Below, piece after piece: positions 44,690-52,226 of a stretch of 64,000 bases of DNA; position 1 is the stretch's first letter, and each line of letters begins with the position of its first letter. Source of the stretch: Erysipelotrichaceae bacterium NK3D112 (GTDB lineage Bacteria; Bacillota_I; Bacilli_A; Erysipelotrichales; Erysipelotrichaceae). Where the stretch lies: the NCBI GenBank assembly GCA_000701725.1, contig JNJQ01000001.1, forward strand, positions 1-64,000. Direction: 5' to 3'. The notes below the pieces were generated by a model. The model did not search any database and was not told the origin of the DNA. It saw only the letters and a list, made by a program, of their open reading frames with translations. Both the position numbers and the translations under genes were made by a program.

Positions 44690-44712
44690 GGTTACAAAAA
44701 AGTGCGTACTTT
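44690..44712 (+). promoter_or_regulatory. Candidate HxlR operator, copy 2
   Basis: GGTTACAAAAA-A-GTGCGTACTTT is identical to the site at 43477-43499 except for one base. It overlaps the -35 region (TTTCAT 44710-44715) of the promoter for the lectin-fold/macrodomain/SirTM operon. Confidence 0.75.
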
Positions 44713-44738
44713 CATCCATTATCGACGCCTGTTATGAT
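44710..44738 (+). promoter_or_regulatory. Promoter of the SirTM operon
   Basis: TTTCAT (44710-44715), 17 bases, TATGAT (44733-44738), followed by AGGGAGG and the ATG at 44763. The -35 box is covered by the HxlR-like site. Confidence 0.6.
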
Positions 44739-44762
44739 ATCCATGCACAAAGGGAGGCAGTT

Positions 44763-45383
44763 ATGAAACGTACAGTGACAGAAAATATTGAAGAATTCGA
44801 AACCGTATATACAAAGATTGATGAAACTGAGATTGATGGTGTCAAAGCGATCCGTGCAATCAAGGCGGACAAGATCATGCAGTTTGACGAGAACACGATC
44901 GTGAAACTGAAAGACTGTGATTTCCATAACGGCATTATCCGTGTCAAAATGCTCAGCCGTCTGCTTGCGGACGCACCGGATTTTGCCAGAGGATTCATCG
45001 GCATTGTCTATCGCGTCAATGAAAACAGCAGCGAATTTGAATCCTTCTATACCAGACCGACCAACGGCATGAGCGATGATCCAATCCGCAGATCCCATGG
45101 CTGTCAGTATTTCTCCTATCCCGGCTACACATTTGCCTACTTCAGAGAATTCGGCATTACCGGATATGAGGCGCCGATCCGCTATGGTCTTGATGAATGG
45201 GTGCAGCTGACCGCAGTGATTGAGGATGAGAAAGCCGCGTTCTATCTCAATGAGGAAACAGAACCGGTCCTCACGGTCAGTGATATGAAACACGGCAAGG
45301 ATGCCCGCGGCTCCGTCGGCTTCTTCTGTGAAATCGGCACCGAAGCATTCTTCCGCGATCTTGAAATTAAATTCAAAGACTGA
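44763..45383 (+). CDS. Concanavalin-A-like (lectin/glucanase fold) protein in the SirTM operon
   Basis: Protein of 206 residues without signal peptide or membrane segment. The alternating strands FHNGIIRVKMLSRLL, ARGFIGIVYRVNENSSEFESFYTRP, EWVQLTAVIEDEKAAFYLN, PVLTVSDMKHG and GSVGFFCEIGTEAFFRDLEI are those of a LamG-like jelly roll. It may bind or process a glycan or serve as a protein-binding module inside the cell. No catalytic residues are evident. GGGAGG precedes the ATG. It is the first gene of an operon with the zinc macrodomain (33 bases later) and SirTM, under a copy of the HxlR-like site. Confidence 0.75.
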   Translation: MKRTVTENIEEFETVYTKIDETEIDGVKAIRAIKADKIMQFDENTIVKLKDCDFHNGIIRVKMLSRLLADAPDFARGFIGIVYRVNENSSEFESFYTRPTNGMSDDPIRRSHGCQYFSYPGYTFAYFREFGITGYEAPIRYGLDEWVQLTAVIEDEKAAFYLNEETEPVLTVSDMKHGKDARGSVGFFCEIGTEAFFRDLEIKFKD

Positions 45384-45416
45384 ACATCAGGATTTTCAGG
45401 AAAGGGGATACGTGAA

Positions 45417-46193
45417 ATGAATCAGCAGGAAAGAAGAAACAGTCTGATCCGGTATCTTCTTGATGAGGATCCTCAATACCGGGATATCAGAATTCCCGCA
45501 TCGGATGCGGCGCAGAAACAATTATTAAGAGCGCTCATGAATGTGCGGATGCCCAAAGAAGCGGACCCGGAATTCCTTGCCATCCAGGATGCCTATCTGC
45601 AGGAAGAACTGAAACAGAAGGGAATCACGGACTTTCGTGAACTGAAACCTCTGCAGAAGGGAATCTATCTCTGGCAGGGGGATATCACACTTCTGGCATG
45701 CGATGCCATTGTCAACGCGGCCAATTCCGCGATGTGCGGCTGCTTTGTGCCAAACCACACATGCATTGACAATGCCATTCATACATACGCAGGCGTTCAG
45801 CTGCGCTGTGAATGCGCAAAGATGATGGAAGAACAGGGATATGATGAGCCCATCGGCCGGGCGAAAATCACATCCGCTTACAATCTTCCTTCCACTCATG
45901 TCATCCATACGGTCGGTCCGGTTGTGGAAGGAAAACTGACTGAGCATCATAAAGAACAGCTGCGCTCCTGTTACCGCTGCTGTCTTGCGTGCGCGGAAGA
46001 AAATGGTCTTTCAAGCATTGCCTTCTGCTGCATTTCCACCGGCGTCTTCCGTTTCCCGCGTGAAGAAGCCGCAGAAATCGCAGTTGATGAAGTCAGAAAA
46101 TGGCTGGATAAAACAGGCAGTCAGATCAGCGTGATCTTCAATGTCTTTGGCAATGAGGATTATGAGATTTACAGCAGACTGCTGAAAGCTTGA
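45417..46193 (+). CDS. Zinc-containing macrodomain protein-ADP-ribose hydrolase
   Basis: Protein of 258 residues with a helical N-terminal region (about 1-80) and a macrodomain: ITLLACDAIVNAANSAMCGCFVPNHTCID, then GRAKITSAYNLPSTHVIHTVGPVV and SIAFCCISTGVFRFP. C109, H114 and C116 form the zinc site of Zn-macrodomains. In Staphylococcus and Streptococcus these are encoded with SirTM and remove the ADP-ribose mark that the sirtuin adds. AGGAAAGGGG precedes the ATG. It is 12 bases before the SirTM gene. This is the only intact copy of three in the window. Confidence 0.95.
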   Translation: MNQQERRNSLIRYLLDEDPQYRDIRIPASDAAQKQLLRALMNVRMPKEADPEFLAIQDAYLQEELKQKGITDFRELKPLQKGIYLWQGDITLLACDAIVNAANSAMCGCFVPNHTCIDNAIHTYAGVQLRCECAKMMEEQGYDEPIGRAKITSAYNLPSTHVIHTVGPVVEGKLTEHHKEQLRSCYRCCLACAEENGLSSIAFCCISTGVFRFPREEAAEIAVDEVRKWLDKTGSQISVIFNVFGNEDYEIYSRLLKA

Positions 46194-46205
46194 GGAAAAA
46201 GGAAT

Positions 46206-47105
46206 ATGACACAGTCACAAAACAATCTGATTGAAAAACTGCAGACAGCCCTGAATGAAGCCGACACCCTGATCATCGGTGCCGGGGCAGGACTTTCAAC
46301 TGCGGCGGGATATACATACAGCGGTGAGCGCTTCAGAAAGTATTTCTTCGATTTTGAAGAAAAATACGGTTTCCACGACATGTACAGCGGCGGCTTCACA
46401 CAGTTTGAAAGCGATGAGGAAAAATGGGCCTTCTGGAGCAGAAACATCTGGATCAATCGCTATGCGCCGATTCCGTCTGATCTGTATGAAAAACTGTATG
46501 AACTTGTCAAAGACAAAGATTATTTTGTCATCACCACCAATGTCGACCATTGTTTCCAGCGTGCCGGCTTTGACAAAAAGAGACTCTTCTATACACAGGG
46601 CGATTATGGACTGTTCCAGAGTTCAGATCCTTCCGGCAGCTTTGCGCATCAGACATATGACAACAGGGACGCAGTGCTGAAAATGCTTGAGGCCCAGGGC
46701 TTTGAAATTGGAGAGGATGATACGCTGATTGTCAGAGATCCCAAGCAGATTCAAATGCATATTCCTTCAGAGCTGATCCCGTACTGCGAAGATGACGGAA
46801 AAGAGATGGCGATGAATCTGCGTGCGGATGATACCTTTGTCGAAGATGAAGGCTGGCACACGGCCGCGCAAAGATATACCGAATTCATCAGAAGACACTC
46901 CGGTACAAAAACCCTGTTAATGGAGCTTGGCGTCGGCTATAACACACCATCCATCATCAAATTTCCTTTCTGGCGCATCACTGCCGCAAACAAAGATGCG
47001 GTATATGCGTGTCTCAATTACGGACAGGCTTATGCGCCGGATGAAATCAAAGACAGATCCATCTGCATCAACGGAGACATCCGGGAGATCCTGATGAAGC
47101 TGTAA
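46206..47105 (+). CDS. Class M sirtuin (SirTM), protein ADP-ribosyltransferase, copy 1
   Basis: Protein of 299 residues with the NAD-binding GAGAGLSTAAG (25-35), YSGERFRKYF, VITTNVDHCFQRAGFDKKRLFYTQGDYGLFQ and the C-terminal CINGDIREIL. In ordinary deacetylase sirtuins the last central block carries the catalytic His; SirTM proteins have a Gln there, seen here as TQGDYG, matching ADP-ribosyltransferase rather than deacetylase activity. It probably modifies a carrier protein that the adjacent macrodomain can reset. The known targets (GcvH-L with LplA2) are not in the window. AGGAAAAAGG precedes the ATG; a terminator follows. Confidence 0.94.
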   Translation: MTQSQNNLIEKLQTALNEADTLIIGAGAGLSTAAGYTYSGERFRKYFFDFEEKYGFHDMYSGGFTQFESDEEKWAFWSRNIWINRYAPIPSDLYEKLYELVKDKDYFVITTNVDHCFQRAGFDKKRLFYTQGDYGLFQSSDPSGSFAHQTYDNRDAVLKMLEAQGFEIGEDDTLIVRDPKQIQMHIPSELIPYCEDDGKEMAMNLRADDTFVEDEGWHTAAQRYTEFIRRHSGTKTLLMELGVGYNTPSIIKFPFWRITAANKDAVYACLNYGQAYAPDEIKDRSICINGDIREILMKL

Positions 47106-47140
47106 GCACTGAAGACAACTGAATAGCAAGTACAGGCAGT

Positions 47141-47190
47141 AAGACGTTTATTTGTTTTTCCCATCGGGGATGCAAGTAAGCGTCTTTTTT
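47141..47190 (+). terminator. Terminator of the SirTM operon
   Basis: Outer stem AAGACGTTTA/TAAGCGTCTT (one mismatch) with an inner TCCC/GGGA hairpin, followed by T residues. Confidence 0.75.
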
Positions 47191-47325
47191 TATCACTTCA
47201 TCCGTCAGCAACAGGAAGATATCTTCGATGATCCTGCGGTCATGAAGTATCGTGAAGGACTTACGGGAATGGCTCGCATTAACTGGCTTAAAGCCAGGCG
47301 GGGCTATTCGGTTATCTATGCCTGA
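47170..47325 (+). other. Short open frame in a 320-base gap, possibly a gene remnant
   Basis: Within the gap 47106-47425 one frame reads 51 residues from ATG 47170 to TGA 47325. It includes QQQEDIFDDPAVMKYREGL and TGMARINWLKARRGYSVIYA, which look like genuine protein rather than noise. There is no Shine-Dalgarno, and its start overlaps the SirTM terminator, so it is more likely the 3' end of a lost gene. I do not recognise the family. The rest of the gap shows nothing else. Confidence 0.25.
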
Positions 47326-47425
47326 TGGCCGGATCAGATGAGTTCACTAAATTGTTAATATACCTTCCGTTTTATTGAAAATGAAAAGCCAACGGATTTC
47401 ACCGCCGGCTTTTTTAGCTATGTGA

Positions 47426-49348
47426 TTATACAAGACGTCCCGCAACAAATCCTTCGTGAACAGCGTCATAGATCTGACGAACACGTTTGCTGTCGCCGAC
47501 ATTGTAAACTTCAATGTCCGCTTCATCCAGCTGATCTGCCAGAGAATGCTGTGCAGTGAAGCCTGCTGCTGTGACAACCGCGTCAGCTTCGATTTCCGAT
47601 GTGTTTCCCCAGCGGTCGATCAGTGTAATGCTATGATCGTTCACCGCTTCAAGGCGCTTGCCGGTCAGGACACGGATTCCCGCTTCAGCAATCTTGATGC
47701 TGTAGGCCTGGCAGGAAGAAGCCGGATTAGCCAGGAAGGCATCCGCCATTTCAACGACAGTGACTTCCTTGCCTGCTTCATGCAGTTCAAGAGCTGTTTC
47801 CGCGCCGGTGATGCCGCCGCCGATGACTGCCACTTTATTGCCGCTTACCTGCATTTTTCCGCCAAGATAATCCATGGCGGAAACAACCTGCTCACGCTCA
47901 ATTCCATTGACGTTCAGCTTCCGTGCCTTGCCGCCGATGGCGATGATGACTGCGTCAAAGCCGGTTTTCAGTGTTTCGAAGTCCGCTGCTTCATGCTTCA
48001 GTGTGATGTTTTCCTGCTTTTCGATCTGCCGCTTGTAGAATTCGATCAGACGGCGGATATTGGCCTTGTGCTCAGGAGCGGAAGCTTCAATCATTGCACC
48101 GCCGATTTCGCGCTTTTCAAACAGGGTGACCTTATGGCCGCGTTTTGCTGCCGTAAGAGCTGCTTCGCAGCCGGCAGGACCGCCGCCGACAACAGCCACG
48201 TTCTTAACAGTTTCAGCCGGAACAACCGGGGCGCATTCATACTTGTAGAGGGTAGGATTGACGGTACAATGGATGACATGGTGGCCAAGCATTCCCTTGT
48301 CGATACAGCCGATCATGCAGTTGATGCAGGGGGTGATGTCCTCTGCGCGGCCTTCCTTTGCCTTGCGTGCCCAGGCTGGATCAGCCAGCTGGGAGCGTCC
48401 CAGGGCGACGAAATCGCCGCAGCCTTCTTCAAGGAGCTTTTCAGCTTCCTCAGGGGAGAAGATATTGTGACCGACAAACACAGGAATGTTAACGGCATCC
48501 CTGATCTTTTTTGTCAGAGCAGCGTTGAAACAGTTGGGCAGAACGAATTCCATGGCAGCAGTCGCATGTGTGCCGCCCATCAGGTTCAGATGGGAAACTC
48601 CTTCACGCTCCAGTGCCTTTGCGACTTCGATGGTTTCCTCAATACGGATTCCTTCCGGTTCCCAGTCCTCTGTGCTCAGCTTGACGCCGACCGGGAAATC
48701 CGGACCGACGGCCTGCTTCATGGCGCGTACGATTTCAAGCAGCAGACGCATTCTGTTCTGAAGGCTGCCGCCGTACATGTCTGTGCGCTTGTTGTCATGG
48801 GGTGAAAGGAAATTGGTGGGAATGCAACCGGCAGCGCCATGGAGTTCCAGCACTTCAAATCCGGCGTCCTTGCAGCGGGCAGCTGCACGTCCGAAGGCAG
48901 CCACCAGTTCATGGATTTCTTCGATGCTCAGCGAGCGGGGCAGTTTGGCACCCATCTGGTACCAGGGTTCAAAAGTAATAGGGGAAGCACCGATGACGTC
49001 AGCACTGCCGACAAAAGCAGCGTCACGGCCCGGGTGCGCAATCTGCATCCCCGGCACAGCGCCATGTTCCTTGACCGCTTCCGCCAGAAGCGAAAGACCG
49101 GCCACATACTCATCTGCATGTGCGGTCAGACCGCAGGAAGTCATAGGTACAGGGACAACGTTGTCCATGAAGATCAGACCTGCGCCGCCTTCGGCTGCTT
49201 CCGCATACGCCTTGATCTGGCGGTCTGTTACAGTTCCGTCGGGGTTGCCGAGATATGTGCCCATGGAGTTGCGCACAATGCGGTTTTTAATGACGACATT
49301 GCCTAAACGGCCTTTTTCAAAAAGCTTTGGATAGAATTGGTTTTTCAT
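47426..49348 (-). CDS. FMN/[4Fe-4S]/FAD oxidoreductase (2,4-dienoyl-CoA reductase / BaiCD-BaiH type)
   Basis: Protein of 640 residues with three parts. The OYE-type FMN barrel (about 1-330) starts KLFEKGRLGNVVIKNRIVRNSMGTY. An iron-sulfur site CINCMIGCIDKG with a further Cys in HCTVNPTLY follows. The C-terminal FAD/NAD(P) module has VAVVGGGPAGCEAAL and KVAVIGGGITGAETAL. The architecture is that of 2,4-dienoyl-CoA reductase, enoate reductase and the bile-acid reductases BaiCD/BaiH. The substrate cannot be assigned by eye. GAGGAGG precedes the ATG. It is divergent from a TetR regulator, which probably controls it. Confidence 0.93.
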   Translation of the reverse strand: MKNQFYPKLFEKGRLGNVVIKNRIVRNSMGTYLGNPDGTVTDRQIKAYAEAAEGGAGLIFMDNVVPVPMTSCGLTAHADEYVAGLSLLAEAVKEHGAVPGMQIAHPGRDAAFVGSADVIGASPITFEPWYQMGAKLPRSLSIEEIHELVAAFGRAAARCKDAGFEVLELHGAAGCIPTNFLSPHDNKRTDMYGGSLQNRMRLLLEIVRAMKQAVGPDFPVGVKLSTEDWEPEGIRIEETIEVAKALEREGVSHLNLMGGTHATAAMEFVLPNCFNAALTKKIRDAVNIPVFVGHNIFSPEEAEKLLEEGCGDFVALGRSQLADPAWARKAKEGRAEDITPCINCMIGCIDKGMLGHHVIHCTVNPTLYKYECAPVVPAETVKNVAVVGGGPAGCEAALTAAKRGHKVTLFEKREIGGAMIEASAPEHKANIRRLIEFYKRQIEKQENITLKHEAADFETLKTGFDAVIIAIGGKARKLNVNGIEREQVVSAMDYLGGKMQVSGNKVAVIGGGITGAETALELHEAGKEVTVVEMADAFLANPASSCQAYSIKIAEAGIRVLTGKRLEAVNDHSITLIDRWGNTSEIEADAVVTAAGFTAQHSLADQLDEADIEVYNVGDSKRVRQIYDAVHEGFVAGRLV

Positions 49349-49437
49349 TGAGTGTCCTCCTCTTACTTGTTATTGTATTCACAATCTAAACTGTATGAAG
49401 GAGGCGTTCAAGCAACAGGTTTACAACAGCTGGTGCT

Positions 49438-49457
49438 TATGCAACATATATTGCATA
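49438..49457. promoter_or_regulatory. Palindrome in the flavoprotein/TetR intergenic region, candidate TetR operator
   Basis: TATGCAACATATATTGCATA: arms TATGCAA and TTGCATA are a perfect 7-bp inverted repeat around CATATA. The size and place fit a TetR-family operator controlling both divergent genes. Confidence 0.65.
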
Positions 49458-49525
49458 ACTGTTTCATACTTCATTGAAAGCGTGTGCCGTTTGGTTTATA
49501 TTTTGCAGGGAAGGAGGCATTCCAT

Positions 49526-50125
49526 ATGTCAGTTGACCTGCGGGTGATTAAAACACGCGAAAACATTCAGAACCAGATGATCCGGCTTCTGGAGACAGTG
49601 CCGTTTGAAAAGATTACAGTAAACCAGCTGATTGAGGCATGCCGCATCAACCGTTCCACATTCTACAGAAACTATGAAGATAAATATGACCTGGTCAGAA
49701 AAATGTGCCGGGAACAGCTCGATGAATTCCAGAGAGCACTGCGCACGGATTTTATCGCCCTGCCTGAGCTGGGGGAGGAGGAAACCCGGGAATCTTTCCT
49801 GCCGCTTCTGAAATACTTTGAAAAGAACCGTAGTGTCCTTGTGATCTTATGCGGACATGATCTTCCGATAGATCTATCGGGCGACATGCACCGGATCTAC
49901 AGTGAAAAGATTCTTGAGCAGATGGTAAAGCATTTTTCAATTCCTGCAGCCCGTCGCAGTATGGCTTCTTACTACGCCAGACTGATCAGCGGAAACATTC
50001 TCACTTCCATTCTCTGGTGGCATGAACAGCAGTTTAACGCCTCGGAAGATGAAATGCTGGAAATTATCCGTACAGCGGTCAGTCACGGCGTTTACAACAG
50101 CATGCATGACAATCTTGGACTCTGA
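49526..50125 (+). CDS. TetR/AcrR-family regulator
   Basis: Protein of 199 residues. The N-terminal helix-turn-helix reads KTRENIQNQMIRLLETVPFEKITVNQLIEACRINRSTFYRNYEDKYDLV, the standard TetR DNA-binding domain. The C-terminal ligand domain is of the TetR_C_7-like length. ATG 49484 is in frame, but AAGGAGG eight bases before ATG 49526 decides the start. It is divergent from the large flavoprotein gene, and the 177-base region between them contains TATGCAACATATATTGCATA, a near-palindrome (49438-49457) that may be its operator. Confidence 0.92.
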   Translation: MSVDLRVIKTRENIQNQMIRLLETVPFEKITVNQLIEACRINRSTFYRNYEDKYDLVRKMCREQLDEFQRALRTDFIALPELGEEETRESFLPLLKYFEKNRSVLVILCGHDLPIDLSGDMHRIYSEKILEQMVKHFSIPAARRSMASYYARLISGNILTSILWWHEQQFNASEDEMLEIIRTAVSHGVYNSMHDNLGL

Positions 50126-50164
50126 AGAAAAATGATTCCGGAGTGTAACAGCTTATGAAAAATC

Positions 50165-50617
50165 ATGAATATGTCGATGGAGAACATTCTTGGTTCGAAA
50201 GCAGGGATTGAGTTAAGGCTCTTTACAAATAGCATTATCACAAAACAAGGCTATCCTGAGCCTACCGGTCAGGCCAAGATCACACCGGGATTTAACCTTC
50301 CGAGCAAATATATTATCCATACGGTAGGTCCTATCGTTCAGGGTCGGCTGACCAAAGAAAACGAACGGCTTCTGGCACAGTGTTACAGATCATGCCTTGA
50401 AATGGCGGATGAAAATCATCTTGAATCCATTGCCTTCTGCTGTATTTCCACAGGCGTATTCATGTTCACGAATCAAAGAGCGGCAGAAATCGCTGTTGAA
50501 ACTGTCACGAAATACCTGGATGAAACCGGCAGCCGGATCAAGGCCATCTTCAATGTCTTCAAGGATATTGACCTGATGTTATATAAAAACAATCTGTGTG
50601 AGCCGGAAGCGGAATAA
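50165..50617 (+). pseudogene. 5'-truncated macrodomain (copy 2)
   Basis: From about AGIELR onward the frame parallels the intact macrodomain: GQAKITPGFNLPSKYIIHTVGPIVQGRLT, SIAFCCISTGVFMF and RIKAIFNVFKDID. The N-terminal helical region and the catalytic AIVNAANS and GCxxPxHxCID zinc site are missing, replaced by an unrelated short stretch (MNMSMENILGSKAG). No ribosome binding site precedes ATG 50165. No sirtuin follows. Without the zinc and ADP-ribose catalytic loop it cannot be an active hydrolase, so I read it as the remains of a duplicated module. Confidence 0.8.
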
Positions 50618-50747
50618 AACCACAACTTAACACTTTGTCATTGACGGTCTCGGACTGAAAAAGGTTCGGGGTTGTTTTTTCTGAACATATGGAAAAAGAG
50701 GAATTACACATTATCAGCTGCAGAGACGGCAAAGGAGGAAATCGAAT

Positions 50748-50996
50748 ATGGCATTTTTCAACAGCGCAGCAGGTGTAATGCAGACTCTTGAATTCATGTT
50801 TTGCGCAAGCCGCAGCGCTCTGATGCTGCGCATTATCGGCCGCATTATCTTTACAATCATGCGGCACATCTGGAATTCTATGGCGATCATGATTGTGATT
50901 GAAGTTTTTCCGGTTCTGATCATTGCCGGGGCTGTGGTAATTGAAGACGAATTACAGATGGCCAGTGAGAGCTTTGGCGGTTTCATGAGAACATGA
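50748..50996 (+). CDS. Possible small membrane protein
   Basis: Frame of 82 residues starting MAFFNSAAGVMQTLEF, with a strong AAAGGAGGAAAT site before the ATG. It has two hydrophobic stretches (about 25-40 and 45-63: LRIIGRIIFTIM and MAIMIVIEVFPVLIIAGAVVI) and an acidic C-terminus. No family is recognised. It lies between a decayed macrodomain copy and the Fic promoter. The good ribosome binding site argues for translation; the lack of any recognisable relative argues for caution. Confidence 0.45.
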   Translation: MAFFNSAAGVMQTLEFMFCASRSALMLRIIGRIIFTIMRHIWNSMAIMIVIEVFPVLIIAGAVVIEDELQMASESFGGFMRT

Positions 50997-51038
50997 GCCG
51001 TTCTGAATTTTAACTGTCACATGAATAAATCACTTGTT

Positions 51039-51080
51039 TTAGGGAACGTTTTCATCAGCAACAAGGAAAATGTTCCCTAA
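51039..51080. promoter_or_regulatory. Upstream operator dyad of the Fic gene
   Basis: Arms TTAGGGAACGTTTTC and GAAAATGTTCCCTAA (14 of 15 paired) around a 12-base spacer. Both contain the TTAGGGAAC 9-mer in opposite orientations. Confidence 0.75.
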
Positions 51081-51086
51081 TGCTTC

Positions 51087-51115
51087 TTGGATTTTAGGGA
51101 ACATCTTAATATAAT
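51087..51115 (+). promoter_or_regulatory. Fic promoter
   Basis: Weak -35 TTGGAT (51087-51092), 17 bases, perfect -10 TATAAT (51110-51115), inside the downstream operator dyad. Confidence 0.65.
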
Positions 51116-51137
51116 ATGCATAGAAATGTTCCCTAAA
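51093..51137. promoter_or_regulatory. Downstream operator dyad spanning the Fic -10 box and ribosome binding site
   Basis: Perfect 12-bp arms TTTAGGGAACAT and ATGTTCCCTAAA separated by 21 bases that hold the TATAAT. The right arm ends in the AAAGGAG of the Fic gene, so a bound repressor would block transcription. Confidence 0.8.
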
Positions 51138-51150
51138 GGAGATTTATATT

Positions 51151-52086
51151 ATGTCTGCATTTGATGAAATACAATCTGTTCTTCGTGAGCGGGCTGATCT
51201 GAACGCAAGATTATCGCTGATTCCCTATGAAGGTACACCTGAAATCAAAGAAGTAAGCGGCCAGAAGTATCTCTATACAAGAAAGCGGGTCGGAAGCAGG
51301 GTCACATCCACCTATGTCGGAACGTATTCGGATGAACTGTACCAGCTGCTTTTGCGAAACACCAGAGAAGCGCGTGAGATCCGGAAGAGGTTAAGAAAAC
51401 TCGATAAGACACTGGCGGAATTAGGCTATCAGGAAATCGAACTTTCTCCCCGTGTGATTGAGAATCTGGACTTTGCCAGAGCCAACATGAAGGCCAACAT
51501 CTATGATCAGGCGGTTCTGGAAGGTGTTGCCACTTCATTTCCGCAGACAGAGGAGATCATAGAGAACGGTAAAGTAAATGGTATGACCGCTTCGGATGTC
51601 CAGAAGATCCTGAACCTGAAGCATGCCTGGGAATTCATTCTGGACCAGGACGTAATACAGGCAAAAAGCGATTACTATGTTCTCTGTCATATTGCCAGGC
51701 TTGTGAATGAGGGCTTTTTTGCTGACGGCGGAAGGATCCGCGGTGTTCCTGTAACAATCGGAGGTTCATCTTATATTCCGCCCCTTCCAATGGAATTTGA
51801 GGTCAGGGAAAGAATTGAAGAGATACTGCAGTATGATACGGAGGATATCGATAAAGCAATCTCATTGTGCCTGTATACGATGAAAACACAGGTTTTCATC
51901 GATGGGAATAAGCGCGCTGCCGTCATCTTTGCGAATCATTTCCTGATTGCCCATGGACAGGGATTTCTGGTGATTCCGGAGGTGCATGTTGCTGAGTTTA
52001 AGAAGCTTCTTGTGGCCTACTATGAGGGAGAAGACGCGGGTATAATTACAGCTTTTCTAAAAGACAACTGCTGGAAGACTTTTTGA
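51151..52086 (+). CDS. Fic-family protein with a degenerate catalytic motif
   Basis: Protein of 311 residues. The basic helical N-terminal region (LRKLDKTLAELGYQEIELSPRVIENLDFARANMKANIYDQAV) leads to EGVATSFPQTEEIIENGKV, where many Fic proteins have their inhibitory helix. The Fic core ends with QVFIDGNKRAAVIFANHFLI. The canonical HxFx(D/E)GNGRxxR His is Gln247 here, while F, D, G, N and K/R are kept. Fic enzymes move AMP or other phosphate groups onto target proteins; activity without the His is uncertain. AAAGGAG precedes the ATG. Four TTAGGGAAC sites control its promoter. Confidence 0.88.
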   Translation: MSAFDEIQSVLRERADLNARLSLIPYEGTPEIKEVSGQKYLYTRKRVGSRVTSTYVGTYSDELYQLLLRNTREAREIRKRLRKLDKTLAELGYQEIELSPRVIENLDFARANMKANIYDQAVLEGVATSFPQTEEIIENGKVNGMTASDVQKILNLKHAWEFILDQDVIQAKSDYYVLCHIARLVNEGFFADGGRIRGVPVTIGGSSYIPPLPMEFEVRERIEEILQYDTEDIDKAISLCLYTMKTQVFIDGNKRAAVIFANHFLIAHGQGFLVIPEVHVAEFKKLLVAYYEGEDAGIITAFLKDNCWKTF

Positions 52087-52226
52087 CAATTCGAAGCTAC
52101 TCACACAAGTTTTTGAATGGTTGTATCAGGAAAGACTGTATCAGTTTCTTTGATACAGCCGGTTGCATACCGCTTGATGGCACAGTGGTATTGTAAGGAA
52201 ATTGTGTGTGATTCAGAATCATTAAA

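Noticed and set aside
47456-48805. Long plus-strand open frame (449 codons) opposite the large flavoprotein
   Set aside because: Shadow frame of a GC-biased gene; its translation has no domain and the reverse strand encodes a clear three-domain enzyme.
50155-50211. 18-codon frame before macrodomain copy 2 as a leader peptide
   Set aside because: No ribosome binding site or attenuator structure; it is most likely junction sequence of the truncated copy.
51039-51080. Upstream Fic dyad as a transcription terminator
   Set aside because: The stem is strong but no T tract follows, and the same 9-mer recurs around the promoter, which favours an operator.
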